Under the pieces are notes generated by a model that saw only the letters and a program-made list of their open reading frames with translations, did not search any database and was not told the DNA's origin. The position numbers and the translations under genes are program-made. DNA of 64,000 nucleotides. It comes from Vicia villosa. Its lineage: Eukaryota > Streptophyta > Magnoliopsida > Fabales > Fabaceae. Of the stretch, positions 54,945 through 64,000 are shown piece after piece (the first letter of the stretch is position 1; each line of letters begins with the position of its first letter). Location: the NCBI RefSeq assembly GCF_029867415.1, contig NC_081185.1:85905452-85969451 (forward strand). The letters run 5' to 3'.

Positions 54945-56084
54945 TGTCATACCCTAATTTTGACCCCCATGAGATGTCACACCTCCAAATGCCTCATCAA
55001 ACTCAAGACATGTCACTTGTTTGTCTGATACCCAATCGAGGGTGCTAAAGGACAAAGGAGTTCAGGAAAAGGATCAATCAATATGAGAATAATCTCTAAT
55101 ACAATCATAGGACTCAAATGATTCATTTATTCACCTATGTTGATTAGACAACAGTCATCAGGGCTCAGGTTTGCTCAGATCATCAGATTAGGGTTTTGGG
55201 CCCATCAAGGACTAAGATCAGGGACCACATTTGGGAAACCCTAAAAAGCCCCAGGGCATTACTCAAAGGATTCGATTATCCTCAAATGATCCATATAACA
55301 ATATCCATCAAGCATTGTACTTCAATTCAAGATCTACAGTCATCAATTTCATATGATTGACAATTAGGGTTTCAGACCCAATTCACCTGGATAGTTGACT
55401 TTTAATCAAGACATGGGTCCACAACTCAAAATATGACTCAAGAGCTTCCATTACCTCAATATAATCTCTTCATATCACTCATTTGAGGAGGAGTGTTTGA
55501 TTCATCACAAAAGTCCAAGATTTCACTCCATCAAGAAAAGGTCAATTGTACAAGATCACCTTTGACTTTTGGGATTTTTGGTCAAACCATGACTTTTAAA
55601 GGTCAATATCATCAACATATGATTATTAAAGTCATTTTAACAAAGAAAATCAAGAAAATTCATCAAGGATCAAAAAGTCAACAAAAAGTCAAACTAAGTG
55701 CATTTTGACCTAGTTCATGGATCTCAAAATTTTGCTTACACACTCAAAAATCTCCTAACATGAAAGTTGTAGATCTTACAAAATAAAACAACTTCTCACA
55801 ACACAACTTTTTTCAAGAGATCAATCGTTTGAGAGAATTAGACTTTTTAAGTTATAGGTCATAAAAACTTAGGAAAAATTCCAAGTGTTTTAACCTAGTT
55901 TTCTTCAAACTTTGGGCTTGTTTTTTACAAATTTCCCAAATTATTTTGAAGAAACTCCAAACTAATGAATTGAATTAGATTTTTATGGATTTCCAAATTA
56001 TGCTCAACCTTCTCCAAATTCATTTTGAGCTAGGAGTTATGCTTGTTCAAAGTTGGCCTCATGAAGTAAAATTATAGGTCATGT
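54945..56084 (+). repeat. Element E: truncated LTR related to the C LTR, opposite orientation
   Basis: Starts TGTCATACCCTAATTTTGACCCC, matching the start of the C LTR on the element strand, and stays recognisably similar for about 1.14 kb, with many substitutions and indels. Similarity ends abruptly after TATAGGTCATGT, where sequence of B resumes. The preceding GTATG (54940-54944) may be one copy of its target duplication; the other end is lost. Confidence 0.85.
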
Positions 56085-56551
56085 ATAATTGGGTGAATAA
56101 TATGTGATTGATATTTTATTATCTATATCTTATAACATTGGTTAAATGTGAATGAGACTCACCCTTACTGTTGTTATTTTTCAGATTGAGGAGTAGCTTT
56201 TGTACTTGGTGAGGATTAGCTCGTCAAGTAATTCGTTAGAGTCGGTTGTGTCTGTGTCATGCTCTGGTCGTGTAACACTGGGGACGTTATTTAGAGTTAC
56301 TTGCTAAACCCTTTTATTGGGTGTTTTGCTTATGTTGGTGTTTTAAGCCTATGACTTGGTTGTTTCATTATTCAGCTGTTAAAGATAATTTCCGCTGTGT
56401 TAACATGCTAATCTGAATAATTTTGGTTTAACGTTCCCTTTCATGGCATGACATGAGTATTGTTTTGACTATATGGAAGTTGTAATGCCCTTTTCATGTT
56501 TTACTCTGATTATTGTTAAATATTTATACGGGGTATTAGAAGGGTGTTACA
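56085..56551 (+). repeat. Remnant of the 3' LTR of element B
   Basis: Contains GACTCACCCTTA and TTTCAGATTGAGGA, phrases typical of Tekay/del-type LTRs in plants, and ends GGGTGTTACA. Its start and any upstream pol of B are missing. Assignment to B rests on position, orientation and LTR style, without a second LTR in the window to compare. Confidence 0.6.
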
Positions 56552-56854
56552 TGTGTAAATAGTAATTTTAAGCAAAAAGTTTTTGAAAACCCAATTCAAC
56601 CCTCCCCCTTCTTGTGTTTTTCACAACCTTCAGTATTATTGGCCACACTTGAGGAGGGTCGCTGGTGCTAAAGTCAGGAGGTGTTATACTTGTCAGGTTT
56701 CTGAAGGTCATTCTCAAAATACTAGTCTTTCGAGAGTAAGGTGAAAACAAGTGAGCACAATATTTTTTTATTAAAAGTTTATAGATTTACACAATTATAA
56801 AAGTTTAATATATAATTATATATATATATATACATGAATAAATTGTGGGCTTTT
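56552..56854. other. Short flanking segment between B and the LINE
   Basis: Contains a poly-C/T-rich stretch (CAACCCTCCCCCTTCTTG) similar in style to retrotransposon LTR leaders, the integrase scrap at 56631-56744, and an AT-rich tail with a TA run near 56810-56832. Confidence 0.5.
56631..56744 (+). pseudogene. Scrap of Ty3/gypsy integrase zinc finger
   Basis: A 37-codon plus-strand reading ending at TGA (56742-56744) has YYWPHLRR, then [16 protein letters not shown]. This matches the second half of the His-His-Cys-Cys finger of gypsy integrases (CxxC, then an SKGQSQNTGL-like stretch). Nothing else of a pol gene flanks it, so it is an isolated fragment, probably of a chromovirus other than B. 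Confidence 0.6.
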
Positions 56855-56870
56855 AATATTCTTACTAAGT
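56855..56870. other. Left target-site duplication of the LINE
   Basis: AATATTCTTACTAAGT, repeated after the poly-A at 62746-62761. Up to 2 bases are ambiguous with the A-tail. Confidence 0.92.
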
Positions 56871-56900
56871 GAAATACTTTGCAGCCAAAAAATTTAGGGG

Positions 56901-58946
56901 ATGGAGGAGGAAGACGGATGGAAAGCAGCGCGAGCAAGAAGGGGAGCACATTACACAAGGAGAGGAGAACACAGCACTAGGCAATGGGACGCTGCAACCA
57001 CAAGGTTTGGATCAGAGAGAAGCAGGACAACAACTTTCTTCATGACCGAATTCGGAGAAGAATGGAGGGCAAGGGATCTGTACCAAAAATTCAAAGAGTT
57101 CAGAGACTTAGACAAAGTTATCATCGCATCAAAAAGAGACAAGAGAGGAAGGAGATATGGTTTTATTAGGTTCTTTAATGTCACCGATGAGAGGTTAATG
57201 GCGACTAAGCTGGACAACTTATTTCTACATGGTAGAAAGCTACACGTCAATATTCCAAAATTCAGAAGGAGAGAGAAGGAAGCAGAGAGAGATCAGAGAA
57301 ACCATCATGTTAAAGGAAGGTTAGGAGGGGAGGGGCATAACAGATTCACAACATAGAAAGGAGGAACCTCTGCAGTTTTCAGGGAAGGGGTGCAAAGAAA
57401 CCATGCTAGAAGTTCTTATGCAGAAGTTTTGAAAAAGGGAGGATCTGAATATAACCCTACATCTCACAAAGTGTTTCTGAACTATGATGCTTCGGAAGAA
57501 GAATTGCACAGATTCAAAAAAGCTTACGTCGGAGAGGTGGAAAATCATGGTCTTACTTACACTCTTCAAGACATTTTTCATTCAGAGGGCTATTTCTCAG
57601 TTAAGGTAACCCCTCTAGATGCAAAACTATGTCTTCTTGAAGATGTGGTTGAAGGAGAGGTAAAAGCTCTTGTTGAAGATGGGGGTAACTGGCTAGGGCA
57701 ATGGTTGAAAGATGTTAGAGCATGGAGCCCAAAGGAAGTTGATCCAGAAAGAGTTACGTGGATAAGATGCTATGGACTGCCATGTTTCGTGTGGAACGCA
57801 AGATTTTTTGAATATTTAGTATCGGTGCTGGGGACCTATATTTGTAGTGATGATAATACAGGCCAAAATAAAAGGATGGACGTGGCCAGATTAATGATCA
57901 GAACGAGGTGCGCATCGGTGATCAATGAAGCTTTAAACATCAAGATAAATGGCAACGTCTTTCGCATTAAAATCATGGAGGAAGCTCAGGGTTACATAGG
58001 AGAGGTGATCGGAAAACACAAAGAAGACAGTTCAGGTTCAGACGAAACGACGGAAGGGGAAGTTGAATCCTCCACGGAAGATGCTGAGCTAGGGAAGCAT
58101 GATGACAGGGGGAATTTCGAGGTAGAAAATGATACGCTATCAGGTTATAGGGACAGTGTAGCCACTTTTGGTCTGGGGGAAGCTAGCATAAAGGACTTAA
58201 TTGTTTGCGGTGAAGAAGCTGGCAAAGGGCCTTCTAACACGTTGCAAAAAGTTGAGGTGCCATCAAGGGATAGAAGTGGGAGGAGAGAGAATCTCGAAGT
58301 TGTATCTCTAGATAGAAATACAGTTGAGAGTGAAGGAAATGTGTGTTTGCAAGACACGTGGATAAAGGAGGGAGGTGCCAAGAAAAAGTCTGCTGAGTTA
58401 GGTACGGAGAGCTTTGAAGGAATTCCAAATAACGGGAATAAATTTTTTTCATCTTTTGGGCCTTTTTGTGCGGATGGGCCCAACCCCCAAATCTTTGCTA
58501 AGCCCATTTCAGTTTTCTCGGAGAAGTCCACAACGAATCAGGGGAAACAAAAAACAAGAAAGAAGAAATTGAAGCAAATCTCTGATTTGGGAATTAGGGT
58601 TGACTCTCAAGATAATCATTTCGAGTATCATCATAGTTGTCAGATGGGAAAGTTAGCTAGCGAAGGAGCCTCGTTCTCACGGGAAAGCACAGAAGGAGAA
58701 CATTTTTCAGGAGGGTCGGTTCTCTGTTGCGAATCGCCATCGGATTCAGATGTAGCTAATTGCAATAGCCGTCTCATTAAGCCAGCAGAATCAGAGGTGG
58801 GAAGAAGGGTATGGAACTCCATCAAACTCCTGGGATTAAACAGCAAGGGTAATGAGGAGAAAGAGATAGAAGAATTAGAACAAATGGAGGCAAGGGACAA
58901 AGAGGGAAAGAGATCTTCGAAGGCGGATAACAAGAAGGACCGATGA
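56901..58946 (+). pseudogene. LINE ORF1 (RNA-binding protein), one internal stop
   Basis: One frame from Met 56901 to 58946 interrupted by TAG at 57354-57356. The N-terminal piece is an RNA-recognition-motif domain (about 57030-57270, with TTTFFMTEFG, RRYGFIRFFNV and LHVNIPKF). Just past the stop, ARSSYAEVL resembles the linker of plant LINE ORF1 proteins. A DUF4283-type region follows (about 57600-58000, with LGQWLKDVRAWSP and WIRCYGLPCFVWN). The rest is acidic and Ser-rich with no known domain. ORF1 proteins of such LINEs coat the RNA. The stop makes it a pseudogene. Confidence 0.85.
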
Positions 58947-61900
58947 TTTTATTATCCCTAAACATAAGAGGAGGAGGATGTCGAATCAAGAGAAAGCGAG
59001 TAAGTTTCATCATCAATTCAGGCAAGGCGGATCTCTGTTTTCTGCAGGAAACAAAATTTACTACAAATGAGGAGAAACTTTTTCAGGAGCTTTGGGGGTG
59101 TAGCGATGTCGAATGGACCAGTTCGGTTTCAAATGGTGCTTCAGGAGGTATGTTGATCCTTTGGAGAAAAAATTAGTTCAATTTAATTTTCAGCTTCAAA
59201 GGTCAAGGCTTCGTTGGTATCCATGTAGAATGGAAAGGTAGATTGTATTACTTCGTAAACATCTACGCATCGTGTGATGTCAGAAAGAGGAGGGAAATGT
59301 GGAGGGAGATCACAAGGCTGAAACAAGAATTCAGAGAAGGGGATTGGTGCTTAGGAGGAGATTTCAACTCAGTAACTAGCAAGGAGGAAAGAGTAGGGAG
59401 AAGAGAGGGAGGGAGGGATAGAGAAATGGATGACTTCAAAAACTTCATTGAGGAAGCAGATTTGGTAGACTTGCCTTGCATTGGAGGAAAATACTCCTGG
59501 TTCAGCAGCAACGGAACGACGATGAGCAGGCTAGACAGGTTTCTCGTATCCGGAAATATTATTAATTCATGGAAACTGTACAATCAGAAAATAGGGAAAC
59601 GCGATGTCTCGGATCACTGTCCCATATGGCTTGTGGAAGGGGAAGCTGACTGGGGGCTGAAGCCTTTTCGTTACAACAATATGTGGTCTAGTAATGAGCA
59701 TTTTATGGACTTCGTAAAAGAAGAATGGAGAAAGCTGTGTGTAAGCGGCAGAGGGGACTTTAGGTTGTCTGAAAAATTGAAAGGGATGAAGACAAGACTG
59801 AAGTGGTGGAATCAAAACATTTTCGGCTGGGTAGATTTAAAGATGGAAGAAGCGGTAAACAACATAAATAGATTGGACAACTTGCTGAGTACTAGAAGAG
59901 GAGGAAGTGGGGAAGATATGGTGGAAGAAAGGAGAAAAGCAACTTTGGACTTCTGGAGGAATTTAGAAATCAAGGAGGGAATGTTAAGACTGAAATCCAG
60001 ACAGTCTTGGCTGAAAGAAGGTGACCAGAATACTCGGTTCTTCCACAAGGCGTTGAAAGAGAGAAACAGAAGAAACAACATCACCTATGTAGAAACAGAC
60101 AGAGGCAAATTTGAGGGTGTGGCTGAAATAAAGAAAGAAATCAAAGAGCACTTTGAAAACTTCTTCAAAGAGAGAAACACAGGGAGACCCACTCCAGATG
60201 GACTTCATTTTAGAAGACTTTCAGAGGAAGACAAAAATGAGTTAGAAGAACCGTTCACAGAGGAGGAGATCAAGAGAGCAGTGTGGAGTTGCGATGGAGA
60301 AAAAAGTGCAGGTCCGGACGGGTTTACCTTGGATTTTTACAAGAAAAACTGGGAGGTGGTTAGGGAGGACGTTCACGGTTTTATTAAGGATTTCCACTCC
60401 ACCGGGAAGCTTGTCAAGGTTGTAACGGCTTCTTTTATTGCTTTAATCCCGAAGACGAAAAACCCACAGTCTATACGAGAATACAGACCAATCTGTTTGG
60501 TGAGTTCACTCTACAAAATCATATCCAAATTGCTTGCGTTTAGGATCAAAAGAGTGATAGGTTCGGTAATATCCTCAAAGCAAACGGCTTTTGTTCCGGG
60601 TCGTAACATTCTAGACAATGTCCTAGTGGTGAATGAAGCTATAGATATTGCAAAAAAGGAAAAGAGGAGCTGCTTGATAACAAAGGTGGACTATGAAAAG
60701 GCGTATGACAGTGTAAGTTGGGACTACCTCAGATTTCTGTTGTCGTGTATGGGTTTCGGGAATTTATGGTGTAAATGGATGGAAGCCTGTATTTTTAAAA
60801 GCTCAATGTCAATATTAATCAACGGAAGCGCGACGAAAGATTTTACGGTAGAAAAAGGCCTTAGGCAAGGCGACCCTCTATCGCCTTTTCTTTTTGTCAT
60901 GGCAATGGAAGGATTAACTGTTATGATAGAGCAAGAAGTTATGCGAGGAGACTATCATGGATTTCAAATCAATGATGAGGAATATATTGATATACTTCAA
61001 TTCGCAGACGACACCGTCGTTTTAGGAAACGGGAGCAATGACAATCTTTGGTGTTTGAAGACCATACTTAGAGGATTTGAACTAATGTCAGGAATGAAAG
61101 TAAACATGTGTAAAAGCCATGTGTACGGCATCAACATGGGAGAGTGGAACATGGAAGCTGCCTCAAATTTTCTGTCCTGTAAAAGAGGGAATTTCCCGTT
61201 CAAATTCTTAGGAGTGAAGGTAGGTAGAAGCCCGCGTAGTAGTAGTATGTGGAAAGACGTTATAAATCTGTGCAGGAAAAAGCTGGCATCTTGGAGAGGA
61301 AGGCATTTATCGATGGGAGGAAGGGTTGTCCTTATTAACTCAGTGCTAAACGCAATACCGGTATACACTCTTTCTTTCTATAAAATGCCAATGAAGGTAG
61401 TAAAGGAGATTCGTGGAATTCAAAGTAGGTTTCTTTGGAATGGCAAGGAAAACTGTCGGACCATACACTGGGTCAGCTAGGAGGTTGTTTGCAGGACTAA
61501 GGAAGAAGGGGGTTTAGGGATCAAAGACATTGAAGTCGTAAACAGGGATTTATTCTCAAAATGGAGATGGAGAATTTTAAATGAAAAGCAGGCCATTTGG
61601 AGTGGAATTTTGAGGCAAAGATACATAAACCCGCAGATCAAAGTGCTCTTTTGTACTGAAAATGACATAAGCAGAAGTGACTCAGTTTGGTGGAAAGATC
61701 TCATGCTGATAGACAATAAAGGCGCAGACCCAGAGAACAGATTTACTAATAATGTTTTTTGCAGGTTGCAAGCAGGAGATAACATCCCTTTTGGAGCAGC
61801 AAATGGATGGGAAACCAGATTTTGATGGAAGCTTTTCCTGAATTATATGTCAATGCTACGGACAAATTCATGAGTGTGTCTGGAGCAGGAAATTGGGTGA

Positions 61901-62655
61901 GACATCAATGGAAGTGGAGCATGGAAAAGATCATAAGAGTTTCAGGTGAAGACATCAACTTCATAGCGGAACAGCTGCTAGAGCTTCTGAAAGACTATGA
62001 ACCGGTGGAAGATGGTCTAGACTCGTACAGATGGATAAAGGAGAATGACGGCGCCTTTACAGTAAAATCTTGTTACAAAGCTTTCGCAAACAAGACAACA
62101 ACTCATTTGATCACAACGAATACGAAAGAAACGCTAGCAAGCTTATGGAAGGTGAGAGTTCCATCAAACATTCAGCTTTTTGGATGGAGATTCATTCTAA
62201 ATAGACTTCCAACGAAGGACAACCTAATAGCAAGAGGAATTGAAATTGAAGATTCTAAGGAAGGCTGCGAGTTCTGCGGAAACACCATGGAAACAAGGTA
62301 CCATCTCTTTTTCGAATGTCCGTTTAGCACAAGAATGTGGGATGCTGTTCATACTTGGATGGGCAGCCCTATGTGGATAAAAGAGAAAGAGTTTATGGAG
62401 TTTCCTAACTACTGTGAGAAGGCTAAAAGGAAGGATATTAGAGAGGTGACATTTGCGATCTGGATGGCTGTCATTTGGACCCTATGGCTCACAAGGAACG
62501 CAGCAATTTTCAATGACGATACGGTGAATTTCGAAGACTGTCTTTCCTCTATAAAATTCGTTTCGTGGAAATGGATAAATTTGGGAAAAATAAGTACCAA
62601 AAATTGTTGTAGCTACTACGAATGGCATGTTGCGCCTTTGCTATCTGTTTTCTAA
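58943..62655 (+). pseudogene. LINE ORF2 (endonuclease and reverse transcriptase), broken
   Basis: Starts at ATG 58943, overlapping the ORF1 stop as ATGA. The AP-type endonuclease spans 58943-59640, with SLNIRGGG, FLQETK, GGDFNS and SDHCPI, and is interrupted by TAG at 59174-59176. RT covers about 60260-61150, with ALIPKTKNP, YRPICLV, RQGDPLSPFLF and FADD (about 61003). A TAG at 61478-61480 follows, after IHWVS. A one-base loss in a T run near 61789 moves the frame, and the last part (to 62655) carries a zinc-finger region (zf-RVT) with CEFCGNTMETRYHLFFEC. Nicking and reverse transcription at the target would have been its job. Four defects make it dead; it could now move only in trans, if at all. 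Confidence 0.9.
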
Positions 62656-62745
62656 TCCCAGCTATATCTTTCTCTCGATTTTTATGTATCGGGTTTGAGC
62701 ACCCCTAGTGCTCCTTGAATGAAATCTCTTTGCCTATTAAAAAAA

Positions 62746-62761
62746 AATATTCTTACTAAGT
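62746..62761. other. Right target-site duplication of the LINE
   Basis: AATATTCTTACTAAGT directly after the A-tail, partner of 56855-56870. Confidence 0.92.
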
Positions 62762-63086
62762 TTTTATATAATATTTTATCATCTTTTTTATTATTATAAA
62801 GAAAATTTTATCATCAAATAATAAAGATCTATCTAATTTAAATTATTTTTTAATAAATTCGTATTAGATAAATTTAAAAAAAATAATATTTAGCTAAAAA
62901 ATTAATAATTTTATTAAATTAATATTAATTTGTATTAAATTAATATTAATTTTTATTAAAATACTTTCAATTAATTTACCTCGGACATCCAAATATATTG
63001 GACCGGTCTTGAATATTTAACAGAGTTGAAGTATTAAACTTTTATGTCTATTAAATAAGAAAATTTGGGTTCATCCCTTTTGCGAA

Positions 63087-63397
63087 AATATAATGATGAA
63101 AACACCAATTAATTCTTATTTTCATAGAATTAATTTTTAAAAATAATAATAATTATTAACAAATTTAACACTACAATCATTTTTTTTATTTTCCTTTGAT
63201 TTTGCAACATAGACTTGATTTTAAAAATAGGGGAAAACGTTTACTAAAGGATATTATTATAAGCAAATTAAGAATCAAATTATATTTATAAAGAAATATA
63301 TATAATTCAATTTTTGTAAACTAAATCTGACTAATCTCACCGTCCACTAGCAAGGGTTCATGTTAAAGCCAGAACAAAAATATTGAAAATATACATA
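63087..63397. repeat. Copy 1 of a direct repeat spaced by 604 bp
   Basis: About 310 bp from AATATAATGATGAAAACACC to the CAGAACAAAAATATTGAAAA region, repeated with substitutions and small indels from 63691. Shared landmarks include AAGGATATTATTATAAGCAA and CACCGTCCACTAGC. Confidence 0.88.
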
Positions 63398-63690
63398 GAA
63401 AACACATATCAATTCAAATTTTATTCTATCGTAGTACGATGGTTCAAAACGGGTGCAATTACCGTGCATATATAAAAATCTATATACCATGCATAAATTA
63501 TTAAGGACTCTTGGATCAAATTCTAGACATCAATTGTTATTACTCAATACTCAATACTCACCACTCAATACTCAATACAAGATTAAAAACATGATCCAAT
63601 ACTTTATGTAAGCTTATGCATGGTACATAAGTAAATCCTTATGCATATTAGTCAAAGCCGTTCAAAACAATCAAATTATATTTTTGCCAA

Positions 63691-64000
63691 AATATAATGA
63701 TGAAAACACCAATTAATTTTTATTTTTATAGAATGAATTTTTAAAAATAATAATATTTATTAACAAATTTAACACTACAATTTCTTTTTTTTATATTCCT
63801 TTGATTTTGCAACATAGTCTTGATTTTCAAAATAGGGAAACTTTTACTTAAGGATATTATTATAAGCAAATTAAGAATCAAATTATATTTATAAGACAAA
63901 TATATATAATTTAATTTCTGTAAACCAAATTTGACTAATTTCACCGTCCACTAGCGAGATCTCTTTTTAAAGCCAGAATAAAAATATTGAAAACATACAT
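63691..64000. repeat. Copy 2 of the 604-bp-spaced direct repeat
   Basis: Matches 63087-63397 to the window edge, so its true end is unknown. Tandem satellite monomers of about 604 bp or the two LTRs of a small element are both possible. Confidence 0.85.

Larger units (their letters stand above)
15385..56551 (+). mobile_element. Element B: dead Tekay/del-type Ty3/gypsy element, split by insertions
   Basis: Only three pieces belong to this element: 15385-16379 (Gag zinc knuckles, protease, start of RT), 54805-54944 (next part of RT) and 56085-56551 (end of the 3' LTR). The RT reading resumes across element C once C and one copy of its CAAGG duplication are removed. The domain order and the [10 protein letters not shown] and [24 protein letters not shown] motifs fit Tekay/del chromoviruses. 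RNase H, integrase and most of the 3' LTR are missing. B is the oldest recognisable element here and the target of A, C and E. Confidence 0.85.
56871..62745 (+). mobile_element. Full-length but inactivated plant L1-type LINE
   Basis: 5.9 kb with two ORFs, a short A-tail (62739-62747) and a perfect 16-bp target duplication, so it is not 5'-truncated. The 3' end has GAGCACCCCTAGTGCTCC, an inverted repeat typical of the 3' end of plant L1 elements. Visible damage is three in-frame stops and one frameshift. Confidence 0.93.
62762..64000. other. AT-rich intergenic DNA
   Basis: No gene is seen. It contains the direct repeat listed next and a short run of ACTCAAT units near 63543-63580. Confidence 0.7.

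Noticed and set aside
56568..56750. 60-codon minus-strand frame
   Set aside because: It is antisense to the integrase scrap, which gives a far better match in the plus-strand reading.

Overview
This window is plant nuclear DNA built almost entirely of nested retrotransposons. No host protein-coding gene or functional RNA gene is recognisable. The signs are long LTRs (3.6 to 6.2 kb), an 18-nt primer-binding site matching the 3' end of a plant tRNA-Arg, Ty3/gypsy Tat-lineage proteins with a second RNase H, an extra ORF upstream of gag and a putative intron between protease and RT. Together these identify the Ogre group. Very large, recent Ogre insertions next to Tekay-type chromovirus and plant L1-type LINE sequence suggest a legume with a big genome, most likely tribe Fabeae (pea, vetch, faba bean, Lathyrus). 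The species is inference.

Layout. Element A (from before base 1 to 15384, minus strand) is an Ogre-like element with 4.84-kb LTRs. Its 5.9-kb interior has no pol, only a broken gag and non-coding repeats. A sits in element B, a dead plus-strand Tekay/del-type gypsy element surviving in three pieces (15385-16379, 54805-54944, 56085-56551). Element C (16380-54804, minus strand) is a near-complete autonomous-type Ogre of about 25.6 kb once its insert is removed. It has 6.17-kb LTRs, ORF1 with one stop, gag-protease, a predicted 328-bp intron, and RT-RH-aRH-integrase. It is flanked by the target duplication CAAGG within the RT gene of B. Element D (37637-50491, minus strand, duplication AACCC) lies in the right LTR of C. 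It is Ogre-related, has an open gag and no pol, and its 3' LTR is truncated. A solo LTR (42525-45925, plus strand, duplication CCTCT) of the D family lies in D. A truncated plus-strand LTR related to that of C (54945-56084, 'E') also interrupts B. Right of B are about 300 bp with a gypsy integrase scrap, then a full-length but inactivated LINE (56871-62745, 16-bp target duplication), then AT-rich DNA with a 604-bp-spaced direct repeat.

How the parts relate. A, C and D carry the identical 18-nt primer-binding site, so they probably use the same tRNA-Arg primer. C encodes the replication enzymes that A and D lack. A and D share the same pol-less layout and a conserved non-coding block downstream of gag. 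This suggests a non-autonomous subfamily that may depend on Ogre enzymes. Insertion order from nesting: B first; A, C and E into B; D into C; the solo-LTR parent into D. LTR pairs look nearly identical by eye, so A, C and D are young. The most unusual signals are tandem tRNA-like (A-box/B-box) modules inside the C LTRs, an inverted copy of the primer-binding site inside the C LTRs, and the shared gag-only organisation of A and D.
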